DNA of 64,000 nt from Lichenihabitans psoromatis (GCF_004323635.1 NZ_CP036515.1:2915501-2979500), one strand, 5' to 3'; positions 47,247 through 58,366 are shown, counted from the stretch's first letter. Translations and numbers: made by a program. The notes: generated by a model from the letters alone, not told the origin.

Positions 47247-49016
47247 TTAGTTCGATTGCCGCCGCAGGAAAGCCGGAATTTCGAGTTGGTCGTCCTCATT
47301 CGGGCGAGCGTGGGGCAGCGGACGGCCATGCTGATCGGCCGGGACATGGGCGTTGCGAGCCGGCGCGGCGGGGACGGGCCTTTTGCCATATTCTGCATGC
47401 ACAGAGCCGGGCTGCTGAGCGCGCGGTTGAGCATAGGCCTGCTGCTGCGGAGCAGGCTGGCCATAATGCGGAGCCGGCATGTTGGCTTGGGCGCGGGGCG
47501 CCGGCGCCGTCGGGCGGGCGGGAGGCGCTGCTTCCTCGCCACGGCTCATGCCGAAGGAAGCGAGGCGCTCGAGCAGACTGCGACGCTTCGTGTCGGCTTG
47601 AACGGCTTCGGCCTGCGGGTCGTTCCGCTGGGCCCGGATCTGGTTCTGCACCGGCATTGGCAGATCTTCCACCTGCGGCATCCGCTGGGCGCGCTGCACC
47701 TGTTGGGGGGCCGGCGGAATATACGGGCCATTGTCGACATGCTCGGCGCGTGGCTGCTCCTGATGCATCGGCACCTGGGGCTGGAACACGCTTGCCTTAG
47801 ATTGGATCGGCATCAACTCGACATCGTTCGACATCGCGGCGGGGGCGGGCTGGGCGTAGTGGATGGGAGCCGGCGCGGGCTGAGCGAGTTGGGCTTGCTG
47901 CGGCGCCTGGTCATAGGCTTGAGCGTGCTCGGGGGCAGCGAGCGAACGAACCGCGCTGGTTTCGACGGGGCGCGCGATGGTTTGCTGACGCAGGCGCTGA
48001 GTGGCCTCGGCGATGCGGGTTTCGCTGGCGATGAGCTCCTTGGATCCGACCGGCTGGTCGATGCCGGTCGCAACCACCGAGACGCGGACGATGCCATCGA
48101 GGTTCGAGTCGAAGGTCGCGCCGAGGATGATGTTGGCGTCGTCGTCGACTTCCTGACGGATGCGGCTGGCGGCTTCATCCACCTCGTAGAGCGTCAGGTC
48201 GTTGCCGCCCGTGATCGAGATCAGCAGGCCGCGCGCACCCTTCATCGAGACTTCGTCGAGAAGCGGATTGGCGATGGCGGCTTCGGCCGCCATAATGGCG
48301 CGCTTGTCGCCAGAGGCTTCGCCGGTTCCCATCATGGCTTTGCCCATTTCGCGCATGATGGCGCGCACGTCGGCGAAGTCGAGGTTGATGAGACCTTCCT
48401 TGACCATCAGGTCGGTGATGCAGGCGACGCCCGAATAGAGCACCTGATCGGCCATGGAAAACGCATCCGCGAACGTGGTTTTCTCATTGGCGACGCGGAA
48501 CAGGTTCTGGTTGGGGATGCAGATCAGCGTATCGACCGCTTTCTGCAGTTCGGTTATTCCGGCATCGGCGACGCGCATGCGGCGCTGGCCTTCGAACTGG
48601 AACGGCTTGGTGACGACACCGACCGTCAGGATACCCATGTCGCGCGCCGTGCGAGCGATGACCGGGGCCGCTCCGGTGCCGGTGCCGCCACCCATGCCGG
48701 CCGTGACGAACACCATATGGGCGCCGGCGAGATGATCGCGGATCTCCTCGATGGCTTCTTCCGCGGCGGCGCGGCCGACTTCGGGCTGCGAGCCAGCGCC
48801 GAGGCCTTCGGTCACCTGCAGGCCCATCTGAATGATGCGCTCGGCTTTCGAACTCGTCAGCGCCTGCGCGTCGGTGTTGGCCACGATGAAGTCGACGCCG
48901 ATCAGGCCGGACACGATCATGTTGTTGACCGCGTTACCGCCGGCTCCGCCGATGCCGCACACCATGATGCGGGGCTTCAGTTCCCGGAGTTCCGGTCCTT
49001 TGAGATTGATCGTCAT
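47247..49016 (-). CDS. ftsZ: Cell division GTPase FtsZ
   Basis: Tubulin homologue that forms the division ring. It has 589 residues from ATG 49016, which has GAGAGG nine bases upstream; the frame extends to 49118 without homology. The GTPase domain (about 13-320) has [13 protein letters not shown] near 21-33 and the tubulin signature [13 protein letters not shown] near 105-117. About 250 residues of Gln/Pro/Ala-rich linker follow, unusually long compared with E. coli but normal in Hyphomicrobiales. The conserved FtsA-binding peptide [12 protein letters not shown] ends the protein. It is the last division gene before lpxC. Confidence 0.97.
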   Translation of the reverse strand: MTINLKGPELRELKPRIMVCGIGGAGGNAVNNMIVSGLIGVDFIVANTDAQALTSSKAERIIQMGLQVTEGLGAGSQPEVGRAAAEEAIEEIRDHLAGAHMVFVTAGMGGGTGTGAAPVIARTARDMGILTVGVVTKPFQFEGQRRMRVADAGITELQKAVDTLICIPNQNLFRVANEKTTFADAFSMADQVLYSGVACITDLMVKEGLINLDFADVRAIMREMGKAMMGTGEASGDKRAIMAAEAAIANPLLDEVSMKGARGLLISITGGNDLTLYEVDEAASRIRQEVDDDANIILGATFDSNLDGIVRVSVVATGIDQPVGSKELIASETRIAEATQRLRQQTIARPVETSAVRSLAAPEHAQAYDQAPQQAQLAQPAPAPIHYAQPAPAAMSNDVELMPIQSKASVFQPQVPMHQEQPRAEHVDNGPYIPPAPQQVQRAQRMPQVEDLPMPVQNQIRAQRNDPQAEAVQADTKRRSLLERLASFGMSRGEEAAPPARPTAPAPRAQANMPAPHYGQPAPQQQAYAQPRAQQPGSVHAEYGKRPVPAAPARNAHVPADQHGRPLPHARPNEDDQLEIPAFLRRQSN

Positions 49017-49121
49017 CGCTTGTGGCCTCTCGATTGCTTGGGGCGCTTGCGCGTGGGTCCCCTGGATATCCAACATCTCGGTGCGATCACGCGGAGCCGC
49101 CGTCCCGCGTTTTCGCAATTC

Positions 49122-50423
49122 TTAGAAACTGTCTTTCAACCACCGCCCGACGCGTGACATGTAGCCGTCCGTCCCAGTGGCTTGCATCGGTGCCTGCCCT
49201 CGGGGTTCGAAATGCTCAATGCCAGCGAATTGCGGATAGATCAGCAAACCGACAGCCGCCGCGAATGCTGGATTCTTTGCTGATTCGGGCAATCCTTGAA
49301 TACCCAAAGGGCGCCCGATTCTCACTTGTGGCGAAATAATCCGACGTGCGGCTTCTGCGACACCCGTCAATTGGCAAGCGCCCCCCGTCAAAACGAGCCG
49401 ACGGCCCGCATGGGCTGCGAAACCGGCGTCTTTCAGACGATCGCGGACGAGTTCCAGGATCTCCTCGACGCGCGGCCGGATGATCCGCACGAGATGCGAC
49501 TTCGGCAGATGAGTCGGCTGATCCGGGTCGTCGCCCACATGCGCGACCGCGAAGGTTTCGCGTTCGTCGGAGGCCGACGAGATCGCGGTGCCATACAGCG
49601 TCTTCAAGCGTTCGGCATCGGTCAGCCGGGTCGTCAGGCCGCGCGCGATATCCATCGTGACGTGGTTGCCGCCCACCGCGATGGCATCGACATGGGCGAG
49701 GTTGCCGCCCGCGAACACGCCCGTCGATGTGGTGCCGCCGCCCATGTCGATAAGCGCGACGCCGAGTTCGGCCTCGTCGTCGACCAAGGCCGACAGGCCG
49801 GCCGCATAGGGGGTCGCGACCAGGGCCTCGATCGTCAGGTGGCAGCGCTCGATCGCCAGCATGAGATTGCGGGCCGCGGCCGCATCGCAACCGATCACAT
49901 GCATCTCGGCGCCGAGTTCGTCGCCCATCATGCCTTTGGGATCGCGGATGCCGCGCGTTTCATCGAGCGAGAAGCCGTTCGGCAGCGAATGCAACACCGC
50001 CCGGCCTTGCCGCGCTGTCGTCGTGCTGGCTTCGAGCACGCGATGAACATCGTAATCGGAGACCGCCTTGCCGCCGATCGTGACCTTGGCGCTGTAATGT
50101 TGCGACGACAGGCGGCCACCCGTCGTCGTGACGATGACGCTGCTGACCTCGACGCCGGCCATCCGCTCGGCCGCGTCGACCGCGAGCCGAATGGCGCTTT
50201 CGGCTTCGTCCATATCGATCACCGCGCCACCCTTGATGCCGCGCGAGCGCTGATGGCCGATGCCGAGGATACGGCACCGATGTGTGCGTCCGCGCAGCAT
50301 GTCGGAGGGCTCCGCCGGCACGAGCTTGGCGATCAGGCAAGCGACCTTCGAGGTTCCCACATCGAGCACGCAGAGAACTGCGCTTTTCCGTGTCGAGATG
50401 GGACGCATGCGCGGCGGCATCAT
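49122..50423 (-). CDS. ftsA: Cell division protein FtsA
   Basis: Actin-like ATPase that tethers FtsZ filaments to the membrane, 433 residues. The two phosphate loops are CVLDVGTSKVACLIA near 18-32 and ALIDMGGGTTSTGVFA near 215-230; LTGGACQLTGVAE carries the adenosine motif. The 1C domain lies near 90-165. The C-terminal amphipathic helix SRVGRWLKDSF serves membrane targeting. It overlaps ftsQ by four bases and is followed by ftsZ after 105 bp. The N-terminal MMPPRMRP is a usual alphaproteobacterial variant. Confidence 0.96.
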   Translation of the reverse strand: MMPPRMRPISTRKSAVLCVLDVGTSKVACLIAKLVPAEPSDMLRGRTHRCRILGIGHQRSRGIKGGAVIDMDEAESAIRLAVDAAERMAGVEVSSVIVTTTGGRLSSQHYSAKVTIGGKAVSDYDVHRVLEASTTTARQGRAVLHSLPNGFSLDETRGIRDPKGMMGDELGAEMHVIGCDAAAARNLMLAIERCHLTIEALVATPYAAGLSALVDDEAELGVALIDMGGGTTSTGVFAGGNLAHVDAIAVGGNHVTMDIARGLTTRLTDAERLKTLYGTAISSASDERETFAVAHVGDDPDQPTHLPKSHLVRIIRPRVEEILELVRDRLKDAGFAAHAGRRLVLTGGACQLTGVAEAARRIISPQVRIGRPLGIQGLPESAKNPAFAAAVGLLIYPQFAGIEHFEPRGQAPMQATGTDGYMSRVGRWLKDSF

Positions 50424-51406
50424 TCGGGGATCACCTTCCGTTTTGGTCGTTTGGCGAGCATGTCGACGCGAGCGGCAGCCGCATCGTCGGACAAGCGGGC
50501 GGTGATTCGTTCCGGGTCCCGGAGATCGACCGAGACGAGATCCTTGTCGAGAAGCTTTGATTGCTTCTGCAAGAGGGCGAGCCGGGCCATCGCCTCCGCG
50601 GCTCCCGTCTCGGGGAGGGCGACCTCGATGCCGCTATCCATCTTCAGGGTCCAGCGGCGCTCGCCGACCAGGACACCCGCGAGAATACGGCTCCGCAGGT
50701 CGCCGGCTGCGTCGAGCAGCGCCAGGAATTCGGACACGCGCCCGTTGGCGCCCTCGCCGACCACGAAGGGCAGCGTCAGAAAACGGTCGTCGTGCACATC
50801 GTCGATCACGACCCCATCGGCCGACACGATCGAGAGATGGCCGTTGATCTGCCACAGCGCGACGGGATCGCGTTCGTCGATCGCGATGGTCAGACGGTCG
50901 GGAAACAGCTTGGTCACGACCGCGTTGCGAACGAGCGGCAGGGCACGAAGGCGCTCGCGCACGCTGGCAGCGTCGAGAAACAGCAACGAGTGGCTCGGAT
51001 CGATCGCGGCGGCCTTGAGGATCTCGGTCTGGTCGAGTTCCTTGATGCCCGAGATCGTGATGGCGTCGATCGGAAAGCCGACCAGTTTGGCGGCGACGTC
51101 GAGCGGGGATCCATTGGCCGCGACGAAGGCCTGATATTGGCCACCGCGCACGGCGCCATAAAGGCCGGTCGCAGCGAAGAGCGCGATCGTCAGCGCGATG
51201 CCGACGCCGCCCCGGGTCGTCCGAGGAAGCAGCGCCGGAAGATGAAACCCCTTGGGGGCACGGGACCGGCGGCGCGTGTTGTTGCGGAACTGGACGGGAC
51301 CGTTGTCGAAGCTGTCCGGCAAGCCAGCAAAACGCGGGCGCGACAGGGCGAACAGCCCCGCGCTGCTTTCCGTTAACGATCTAAGGAGGCGTCCTCCACC
51401 ATCCAT
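50420..51406 (-). CDS. ftsQ: Cell division protein FtsQ
   Basis: Bitopic divisome protein of 328 residues. A cytoplasmic basic N-terminus (about 1-65, NNTRRRSRAPKG) precedes one membrane helix (about 68-84, GVGIALTIALFAATGLYG). The POTRA domain follows (about 105-175, IDAITISGIKELDQTEIL), then the FtsQ beta domain (LFPDRLTIAIDERDPVALWQ to VSVDLRDPERITARLS). ATG 51406 overlaps the end of ddl by 34 bp, and the stop overlaps ftsA by four. A later start is possible but would shorten the cytoplasmic part only. Confidence 0.94.
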   Translation of the reverse strand: MDGGGRLLRSLTESSAGLFALSRPRFAGLPDSFDNGPVQFRNNTRRRSRAPKGFHLPALLPRTTRGGVGIALTIALFAATGLYGAVRGGQYQAFVAANGSPLDVAAKLVGFPIDAITISGIKELDQTEILKAAAIDPSHSLLFLDAASVRERLRALPLVRNAVVTKLFPDRLTIAIDERDPVALWQINGHLSIVSADGVVIDDVHDDRFLTLPFVVGEGANGRVSEFLALLDAAGDLRSRILAGVLVGERRWTLKMDSGIEVALPETGAAEAMARLALLQKQSKLLDKDLVSVDLRDPERITARLSDDAAAARVDMLAKRPKRKVIPE

Positions 51407-52296
51407 CGGACAAGCTCACCAAATGATAAGCCGGCATGTGCTGCAAGCTCGGGAACCAGGGAGGTCTCGGTCATCCCGGGCTGCGTGTTGACTTCCAGCG
51501 CGATCAACTCCCCCGTGCCCTCGGGTCGGTCGTCGTAGCGGAAATCGGTGCGACTCACGCCGCGGCATCCGAGAGCCCGATGAGCCCTGAGCGCCAACTC
51601 TTGGACATGTTGGTAAATATTTTGTTTAAGATTTGCCGGAAAGACGTGGGTGGACCCGCCTTTGGCATATTTGGCATCGTAGTCGTAGAACTCGCCGGTG
51701 TTGGAAACGATGTCGATCACGCCGAGGGCGCGATCACCCATCACGGCACAGGTAAGCTCCCGTCCCGCAACGAAAGTTTCGGCCAGCAGGGTGTCGCCGA
51801 AGGTCCAATCCGGACGGCCGAGTTCCTGCGGCGGATGGCTTCGTCCCTCATGAACGATGATGACCCCGACAGACGAGCCTTCGTTAACGGGTTTGATGAC
51901 ATAGGGCGGCGGCAGGACATGTTCGCGGGCCGCTTCGAATCGATTGACCAACATGCCATGCGCGACCGGGACCCCCGCGGCCGTGAACATGATCTTGGCT
52001 TTGTCCTTCTGCATCGCGATGGCCGACGCCAAAACGCCGGAATGCGTATAGGGAATGCGAAGGATCTCCAGAATGCCCTGGATCGTCCCATCCTCGCCGA
52101 CACGGCCGTGCAAGGCGTTGAAGGCCACATCCGGTCGCATCGCCGCCAGCGTCGCGCCGATGTCGCGGTCGACGTCGATGGGGGTCACGCGATAGCCGAC
52201 GCTTTCGAGCGCGGCGCCGCAGGCCGCCCCTGAGCGCAGCGACACCTCGCGCTCGGCCGACCAGCCACCCATCAGAACAGCGACGTGCTTTGTCAT
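51373..52296 (-). CDS. ddl: D-alanine--D-alanine ligase
   Basis: ATP-grasp ligase that makes the D-Ala-D-Ala end of the peptidoglycan stem. It has 307 residues from ATG 52296; the frame is open to 52419, but MTKHVAVLMGGWSAEREVS is the family N-terminus. HGRVGEDGTIQGILEIL near 63-79 and YTHSGVLASAIAMQK near 82-96 are Ddl signatures. KPVNEGSSVGV and EVNTQPGMTETSLVPELAAHAG hold ATP and metal contacts. It lies between murB (40 bp) and ftsQ (overlap). Confidence 0.96.
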   Translation of the reverse strand: MTKHVAVLMGGWSAEREVSLRSGAACGAALESVGYRVTPIDVDRDIGATLAAMRPDVAFNALHGRVGEDGTIQGILEILRIPYTHSGVLASAIAMQKDKAKIMFTAAGVPVAHGMLVNRFEAAREHVLPPPYVIKPVNEGSSVGVIIVHEGRSHPPQELGRPDWTFGDTLLAETFVAGRELTCAVMGDRALGVIDIVSNTGEFYDYDAKYAKGGSTHVFPANLKQNIYQHVQELALRAHRALGCRGVSRTDFRYDDRPEGTGELIALEVNTQPGMTETSLVPELAAHAGLSFGELVRWMVEDASLDR

Positions 52297-52336
52297 CGAT
52301 CTACTTTCTCGTTCGAGCCCAAGGCGGCGGTCCGCC

Positions 52337-53245
52337 TCATGCCGCAACCCCGATCCGTTTGATCTCCCAGCGCAGCGACACGCCGCTCGTCTCGAGAACG
52401 CGGGTGCGCACCTCTTCACCGAGCCCCTCGATATCGGCCGCCGTGGCTGTGCCGCGGTTGATCAGGAAGTTGCAATGCATCTCGGAGACCTGCGCGTCGC
52501 CGCGCACGAGACCCCGGCAGCCTGCCGCGTCGATCAATTGCCAAGCCTTGTGGCCCGGCGGATTGGCAAAGGTCGAGCCGCCGGTCTTTTCACGGATCGG
52601 TTGCGACGCCTCGCGCGCCGCCGTAATGCGATCCATTTCGGCCAGGATGACGGCGCTTTCTCCCGGTCGGCCCTGGAAGACAGCCTGGGTGAAGATCACG
52701 TCATCCGGCGCGTCGGAGTGGCGATACGAAAAGCCCATGTCGGCATGGCCGAAGGTCCGGATCGTTCCCGACCGGTCGACGCCTCGCGCTTCGATCAAAG
52801 CATCCGTGGTCTCGCCGCCATGGGCCCCGGCATTCATGCGGAGTGCGCCACCGATCGAACCGGGAATGCCGCGAAAAAACGCCAGCCCGTCGATGCCCGC
52901 ATCGGCTGCCGCGCGCGCGACTTTCACGTCCGGCGCGCCCGTTCCGGCCCGCAGGCGTTGGTCAGGCTCGACCGTGATCGCGCCAAATCCTTTGCCGAGC
53001 CGCACCACGAGCCCCCTGATGCCGCCGTCCCGCACGATGAGGTTGGAGCCGAGCCCGACGACCGTCACCGGAACCTCGGGCGGGATGCGGGCCAGCGCGT
53101 AGGCGAGGTCGTCCTCGTCGGCCGGCACGAACAGCATGTCGGCTGGTCCCCCGACGCGGAACCAGGTCATGGCGCCCAGTTTGTCGCCGAAGCTCAACCG
53201 CCCGCGCAGGTCGGGAAGCAGCGCGCGGAGGTCGGCCTCCTGCAT
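52337..53245 (-). CDS. murB: UDP-N-acetylenolpyruvoylglucosamine reductase MurB
   Basis: FAD enzyme that reduces enolpyruvate to UDP-MurNAc. It has 302 residues from ATG 53245, which overlaps the murC stop by one base; the frame is open far upstream inside murC but is not coding there. [19 protein letters not shown] near 29-47 and [20 protein letters not shown] in two parts near 64-83 bind [24 protein letters not shown] is the active-site loop, and [16 protein letters not shown] holds the proton-donor serine. It is the type with C-terminal NxxTA-like domain (type I/IIb not resolved). Confidence 0.95.
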   Translation of the reverse strand: MQEADLRALLPDLRGRLSFGDKLGAMTWFRVGGPADMLFVPADEDDLAYALARIPPEVPVTVVGLGSNLIVRDGGIRGLVVRLGKGFGAITVEPDQRLRAGTGAPDVKVARAAADAGIDGLAFFRGIPGSIGGALRMNAGAHGGETTDALIEARGVDRSGTIRTFGHADMGFSYRHSDAPDDVIFTQAVFQGRPGESAVILAEMDRITAAREASQPIREKTGGSTFANPPGHKAWQLIDAAGCRGLVRGDAQVSEMHCNFLINRGTATAADIEGLGEEVRTRVLETSGVSLRWEIKRIGVAA

Positions 53246-54648
53246 CAAGCGTCGGCCGCGAGTTGCTGGGGCAGCGCGTTCGCCCATTGCGTGATGTTGC
53301 CGGCACCGAGACAAACGACGTAATCGCCCGGCTTGGCGAGATCGCGTACGAGGCGCGGCAGGTCGGCGGGAGAGGGCAGGGGCATGACGTTGCGATGGCC
53401 GTGCGCCTTGATGGCGGCGACGAGACCGGCTTTGTCGACGCCCTCGATCGGAACCTCCCCGGCCGCGTAGACATCCGCCACGATGACCGCATCGGCATCG
53501 TTGAAGCAGGTTGCGAAATCGCTGAACAGCGCCTGCAGCCGCGAATAGCGATGCGGCTGCACGATGGCGATGACCTGGTTTTTGGTCGAGGCACGAGCCG
53601 CTTTCAGCACCGCCGTGATTTCGACCGGGTGGTGGCCGTAATCGTCGAAGATTTCCGCGCCGTTCCATTCGCCCGTGCGGGTGAAGCGGCGCTTGACGCC
53701 ACCGAAATTCGCCAGAGCTTTGCGGATCAAGTCGATCGGCATCTTCAATTCATAGGCCACTGCGATAGCGGCCGTCGCGTTCAGCGCATTGTGATGGCCC
53801 GGCATGGGCATCACGACGTTCTCGATATAGGTGGCGCCGTTTGTCTTGCGATCGCGGATCAGGACGTTGAACCGCGACACGCCGCCGGTCAGATCGACAT
53901 CGAGCAGCCGCACGTCGGCTTGCGGGTTTTCGCCGTAGGTGATGACGCGCCGGTCCTCGATGCGGCCCACCAGCTCCTGCACGATCGGATGGTCGAGACA
54001 CATGACCGCGAAGCCATAAAACGGCAGGTTCTCGACCAGCGTAAAGAAGGCAGCCTTTATGGCATCGAACGTCTTGAAGTGATCGAGATGCTCGGGATCG
54101 ATATTGGTCACGATCGCGACATCGGCCGGCAATTTCAGGAAGGTGCCGTCGCTCTCGTCGGCCTCCACCACCATCCAGTCGCCATCGCCGAGGCGCGCAT
54201 TGGTGCCATAGGCATTGATGATGCCGCCGTTGATGACGGTCGGGTCGAACCCGCCCGCATCGAGCAAGGTCGCGACCAGCGAGGTCGTGGTGGTTTTCCC
54301 ATGCGTACCCGCGATGGCGACGCAGGTCTTGAGGCGCATCAGTTCGGCCAGCATCTCGGCGCGACGCACCACGGGAAGACGGCGCTCGCGTGCGGCCGTC
54401 AGCTCGGGATTGTCGCGGCGGATCGCCGTCGAGACCACCACGACCTCGGCATCGCCGAGGTTCTTCGCATCATGGCCGATGCTGATCGTGATCCCTTTGT
54501 CACGGAGGCGCTGAACGTTGGCGCTCTCGGACGCATCCGAGCCCTGGACCTTGTAGCCGAGGTTGGCCAGCACCTCGGCGATGCCCGACATGCCGATGCC
54601 GCCGATCCCGACGAAGTGGATAGGGCCGAGTTCGCGCGGCAGTTTCAT
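53245..54648 (-). CDS. murC: UDP-N-acetylmuramate--L-alanine ligase MurC
   Basis: Adds L-Ala to UDP-MurNAc with ATP, 467 residues. [21 protein letters not shown] near 11-31 (Rossmann, nucleotide-sugar binding) is the MurC signature. Walker A is [13 protein letters not shown] near 114-126, and [10 protein letters not shown] and [10 protein letters not shown] near 170-195 form the rest of the active site. The C-terminal domain has [11 protein letters not shown] near 340-350. It overlaps murG by four bases and murB by one. An antisense frame of equal length is open throughout and is not believed to be a gene. Confidence 0.96.
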   Translation of the reverse strand: MKLPRELGPIHFVGIGGIGMSGIAEVLANLGYKVQGSDASESANVQRLRDKGITISIGHDAKNLGDAEVVVVSTAIRRDNPELTAARERRLPVVRRAEMLAELMRLKTCVAIAGTHGKTTTTSLVATLLDAGGFDPTVINGGIINAYGTNARLGDGDWMVVEADESDGTFLKLPADVAIVTNIDPEHLDHFKTFDAIKAAFFTLVENLPFYGFAVMCLDHPIVQELVGRIEDRRVITYGENPQADVRLLDVDLTGGVSRFNVLIRDRKTNGATYIENVVMPMPGHHNALNATAAIAVAYELKMPIDLIRKALANFGGVKRRFTRTGEWNGAEIFDDYGHHPVEITAVLKAARASTKNQVIAIVQPHRYSRLQALFSDFATCFNDADAVIVADVYAAGEVPIEGVDKAGLVAAIKAHGHRNVMPLPSPADLPRLVRDLAKPGDYVVCLGAGNITQWANALPQQLAADA

Positions 54649-55823
54649 CGGACGAGGCTTCCTTGAAGAGAGGCGATGTCGCTTGCGGCGGCATCATGGG
54701 CCGTGACACCGGCAATCGTGAGGACGAGATCGGCGAGGCGCTCGGCGGCATCCGGCAACCCGGCACGTTTGGCCTGTGCGGCTTGCGGGGCGAGAATTTC
54801 GGCGGGACTGGCGAGAATGCGGTTCAGTTCACGCGCCAGCGCGTCCGGCGTGAAGGCCGATTGGCGGACCACCAAGGCCGCGCCGGTGCGCTGCAGGATC
54901 TGCGCGTTCGCGGCCTGGTCCTGATCGAGCGCGTGGGGGAATGGCACGAGGATCGAGGGGCGGCCGATCACCGCGAGTTCGCTGACCGTGGACGCACCGG
55001 CTCGCGCGATGACGAGATGCGCGGCGCCTATGCGGGCCGGCAAGTCTGCAAAGAACGGAGCCACTTCGGCCTGCACGCCGGCCTCCCGATAAACGGCGCG
55101 GACACGGGCTTCGTCTTCGCCGCGGGCCTGCTGCACGACGATGAGCCGCTGTCGGCTGCTGTCATCGAGAAGCGCGATGGCGGACGGCACCACATCCGAC
55201 ATGACACGCGCCCCTTGCGAGCCGCCCGTCACGAGGATCCGCAGCATGCCATCCGCAAACCCGGGGTAGGGGCTAGCGGCGGCGGCTAGAACGGCGGGCC
55301 GAACGGGATTACCCGTGTGGGTCGCCTTGGCGAGCACGCCGGCCGAGGCGCGCCCAAGGGTCTCGAAGCCCGTCGCGATCGCGGTGGCGCCGCGTGCCAG
55401 AAAGGCGTTGGCGCGCCCGATCACGGCATTCTGCTCGTGCAGGATCACGGGGATGCGCCGCGATAGCGCGGCCACCATCGGCGGCACCGTCGGATAGCCG
55501 CCGAAGCCCACCACAACACACGGGTTGATGCGTCCGAGCAGAGCGCGGGCCTGCAACGAGCCTCGCCCCAAGGTCAGCATCGCATTGACCTTGGACAGGG
55601 CGGAGCCGCCGGTCGGCGTTGCGGCGCGGACCGCATGGATCGCATCGGCCGGGAAAGTGTCGGCATAAGCGAGCGCGCGGGTGTCGGTGACGAGTTCCAC
55701 CGGAATGTTGCGCTGCCCCAGAGCGCGGCTCAGCGCCTCGGCCGGGAACAGATGCCCGCCGGTGCCGCCAGCCGCGACCAGGACCGGACCGTTGTGGCGC
55801 TGTGTCTTGATCCGCACCGCCAT
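54645..55823 (-). CDS. murG: UDP-GlcNAc:lipid I GlcNAc transferase MurG
   Basis: Peripheral inner-membrane glycosyltransferase that turns lipid I into lipid II, 392 residues. [13 protein letters not shown] near 19-31 is the MurG N-terminal glycine loop. [11 protein letters not shown] near 104-114 and [16 protein letters not shown] near 128-143 are conserved, and [13 protein letters not shown] near 193-205 and [26 protein letters not shown] in pieces form the UDP-GlcNAc site. The first 13 residues are a basic extension. It overlaps the ftsW stop by one base and murC by four. Confidence 0.96.
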   Translation of the reverse strand: MAVRIKTQRHNGPVLVAAGGTGGHLFPAEALSRALGQRNIPVELVTDTRALAYADTFPADAIHAVRAATPTGGSALSKVNAMLTLGRGSLQARALLGRINPCVVVGFGGYPTVPPMVAALSRRIPVILHEQNAVIGRANAFLARGATAIATGFETLGRASAGVLAKATHTGNPVRPAVLAAAASPYPGFADGMLRILVTGGSQGARVMSDVVPSAIALLDDSSRQRLIVVQQARGEDEARVRAVYREAGVQAEVAPFFADLPARIGAAHLVIARAGASTVSELAVIGRPSILVPFPHALDQDQAANAQILQRTGAALVVRQSAFTPDALARELNRILASPAEILAPQAAQAKRAGLPDAAERLADLVLTIAGVTAHDAAASDIASLQGSLVR

Positions 55824-56959
55824 CAGATCTTGTCTCCGATGCCGTCGAGCACGGCGGCGCGTGGACGCTTCCGCGTCACCGCGATCAGAAATCCCATGCC
55901 GACCGCCAAGCTGATGAGCGATGATCCACCATAGGAGATGAACGGCAGCGTCATGCCCTTGGCGGGCATCAGGTGAAGGTTGACCGCCATGTTGATGCAG
56001 CTCTGCACCCCGAAGAGCACCACGAGGCCGGCAGCGGCGAACCGGCAGAATGGGTCGTCGTTTCGGTCGGCCAGGAGCAGGCCGCGCAAGACGATGAAGG
56101 CGAAGAGGCCGGCCAGCGCGATGCAGAATAACAGGCCGAATTCCTCGCCCGTGACCGCAAAGATAAAGTCGGTATGGGCGTCGGGCAGCACGCGCTTGTA
56201 AATGCCTTCGCCCGGTCCCTTGCCGAGCCAGGAGCCCGACGCGAAGCTTTCCATCGCGGTATCGACCTGGAACGTGTCGCTGGCGCCGGGGCCATTGCTC
56301 GGATCGACGAAGTGAAGAATGCGGTCGCGCACATGCGGCACGAGCTTATAGGCCAGGAACACGCTGGCGGCACCGGCGCCGCCGAGGCCGACGACCCAGA
56401 ACAGATGCAGCCCCGCCATGAAGAAGAGAGTCGCCCACACGATCGAGAGCAGCATCGTCTGCCCGAAATCCGGCTGCAGGATCAAGGGAACGACCGTGAT
56501 CGGCAGGAGCAGCAGGGCCAGCAGGTTGCCGGGCACGTCGCGCCGCCGCGCGCCTTCCGAAAACGCCCATGCGGCCAGGATCACGAAGGCGGGCTTGACG
56601 AATTCGGAGGGCTGGATGCCGAAGATCCAACGCCTCGACCCCTTCACCTCGTGTCCGAACATGAGGGCTACGATGATCAGACCCATGCCGACCACGAACA
56701 GAAGCAGGGCGGCGCGGCGTGTGTCGCGCGGCGACAGGAATGACGTCGCGATCAGCAAGGCGGCGGCCGGCAGCATGAACATCGCTTGATGGCGCACGAA
56801 GTAGAATGTCGACAGTCCGAGCCGTTCCGCGACCGCGGGGCTGCCCGCCATCGCTAGCACGATACCGAGGATCATCAGCAAACCGAGAGCGCCGAGAAGC
56901 CAGCGATCGACCGTCCACCACCAGTTGGCGAGACGCGAGTTTTCAGCGCGTGAGATCAC
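55823..56959 (-). CDS. ftsW: Septal SEDS glycosyltransferase FtsW
   Basis: Polytopic peptidoglycan polymerase of the divisome, partner of FtsI. It has 378 residues from GTG 56959 (VISRAENSRLANWWW), which gives the usual length; the frame runs on to 57196, but that part lies inside murD and is not conserved. About ten hydrophobic segments are visible. FGHEVKGSRRWI near 110-121, QPSEFVKPAFVI, and FASGSWLGKGPGEGIYK with LPDAHTDFIFAVTGEE are SEDS signatures, the aspartate in the latter being near the catalytic site. SYGGSSLISLAVGMG ends the core. It overlaps murD by 17 bp. Confidence 0.95.
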   Translation of the reverse strand: MISRAENSRLANWWWTVDRWLLGALGLLMILGIVLAMAGSPAVAERLGLSTFYFVRHQAMFMLPAAALLIATSFLSPRDTRRAALLLFVVGMGLIIVALMFGHEVKGSRRWIFGIQPSEFVKPAFVILAAWAFSEGARRRDVPGNLLALLLLPITVVPLILQPDFGQTMLLSIVWATLFFMAGLHLFWVVGLGGAGAASVFLAYKLVPHVRDRILHFVDPSNGPGASDTFQVDTAMESFASGSWLGKGPGEGIYKRVLPDAHTDFIFAVTGEEFGLLFCIALAGLFAFIVLRGLLLADRNDDPFCRFAAAGLVVLFGVQSCINMAVNLHLMPAKGMTLPFISYGGSSLISLAVGMGFLIAVTRKRPRAAVLDGIGDKI

Positions 56960-58364
56960 GGGACTTCTCCTCAGCCTGACCTGCGAGCGAGGCAGGCAGC
57001 GCCTCGACGAGCTCTCGGAAGCGCGTGCCCCGTTGCTCGAAATTTTTGAACTGGTCGTAAGACGCGCAAGCGGGGGCCAGCAACACGACCGGCTCGGCCG
57101 CGTCCGAACGTGCCGCGTCGCGCGCCGCCGCCGCCACGGCGACATCGAGGGTGCCGCAGTCTTCGACCTCGACATGCCCATCGAGTTCGGCCGCAAAGGC
57201 CGCGCTGGACGTCCCGATCAGATAAGCTTTGGCGACACGGCCGAAGACAGGCGCGAGCGGGGCGAGGCCGCCCTCCTTGGCGACGCCGCCGACGATCCAG
57301 AAAACAGGATCGAACGACTTGAGCGACTGCTCGGCCGCATCCGCATTGGTGGCTTTCGAGTCATTGACGAACAGCACGTGTCCGCGCTGCCCAACCTGCT
57401 CCATCCGGTGCGGAAGACCTCCGAAGCCGTGCAGCGCTTTCGGAACATCGATCGGTTGGCTCGCGGGCTGCATCGAAGCGACGGCCTGCACGGCGACGAT
57501 GGCGACAGCGGCGTTCTGCGCATTATGGCGGCCGCGCAATGTCGCAACACCGGCAAGATCGGCGAGTGTGTCGTGGTTCCGCATCAGCCGCGTGCCGTCG
57601 AGCGTGACATCCGCCGGCCGACCCGCGACCGAGATCGTGGTGAGCGTGATGCCACTTGCTTTGACCCGCGCCGCGATGGCCGCCGAATGGGGGTCGTCGA
57701 CACCGACCAAAGCCCGATCGGAGGATGCCACAAGACGCTCCTTGATGGCGGCGTAATTCTCCATCGTGCCATGGCGATCGATGTGATCCGGCGTGAGATT
57801 GAGAAGGATCCCGACAGAGGCATGCAGGCTCGGCGCGAGATCGATCTGAAAGCTCGACAATTCAAGCACATGGACGCGGTTGTTCGCGGGCGGATCGAGC
57901 GCCAGAACCGGCACGCCGATATTGCCGCCCATCTGCGTGTCCCAACCCGCTGAGCGGCAGAGATGCGCGATCAATGCCGTCGTGGTCGATTTGCCGTTGG
58001 TGCCCGTGATGGCGATGAGCGGCGCATCCGGCGCGACTTTGGCGCGCTCGCGGCAGAACAATTCGATGTCGCCGATCACCGGAAGGCCTGCGGCCTGCGC
58101 CAGCGTTGCGGTCCAATGCGGCTCGGGATGGGTCAGCGGAACCCCTGGCGCCAGCACGAGCGCCGAAAAACCGGACCAATCCGCGTCGCGGAGGTCCGCC
58201 ACCTTTATGCCGCGCGTCCGCGCGGCCTCGCGCGAGGTCTCCGAATCGTCCCAGGCTGTCACCTGCGCGCCACCCGCCAACAGCGCTTCGGCCGTCGCAA
58301 GGCCCGAGCCGCCAAGCCCGAACAAGGCGAGATGCTGATCCGCGAAGGCCGTGACGGGCGTCAT
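56943..58364 (-). CDS. murD: UDP-MurNAc-L-alanine--D-glutamate ligase MurD
   Basis: Adds D-Glu to the peptidoglycan precursor, 473 residues. LFGLGGSGLATAEALLAGG near 15-33 is the N-terminal substrate domain. Walker A is GTNGKSTTTALIAHL near 120-134, and NLTPDHIDRHGTMENYAAIK near 187-206 follows. In the C-terminal domain LPHRMEQVG and NDSKATNADA near 315-350 are hallmarks. It overlaps ftsW by 17 bp and follows mraY by two bases, so the block is translated as a tight operon. Confidence 0.96.
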   Translation of the reverse strand: MTPVTAFADQHLALFGLGGSGLATAEALLAGGAQVTAWDDSETSREAARTRGIKVADLRDADWSGFSALVLAPGVPLTHPEPHWTATLAQAAGLPVIGDIELFCRERAKVAPDAPLIAITGTNGKSTTTALIAHLCRSAGWDTQMGGNIGVPVLALDPPANNRVHVLELSSFQIDLAPSLHASVGILLNLTPDHIDRHGTMENYAAIKERLVASSDRALVGVDDPHSAAIAARVKASGITLTTISVAGRPADVTLDGTRLMRNHDTLADLAGVATLRGRHNAQNAAVAIVAVQAVASMQPASQPIDVPKALHGFGGLPHRMEQVGQRGHVLFVNDSKATNADAAEQSLKSFDPVFWIVGGVAKEGGLAPLAPVFGRVAKAYLIGTSSAAFAAELDGHVEVEDCGTLDVAVAAAARDAARSDAAEPVVLLAPACASYDQFKNFEQRGTRFRELVEALPASLAGQAEEKSRDLTR

Positions 58365-58366
58365 AC

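Noticed and set aside
53263..54666. A 467-residue open frame on the plus strand running antisense through murC
   Set aside because: It mirrors murC codon for codon, a usual result of high GC at third positions. It shows no recognisable motif, while the minus-strand frame has all MurC motifs.
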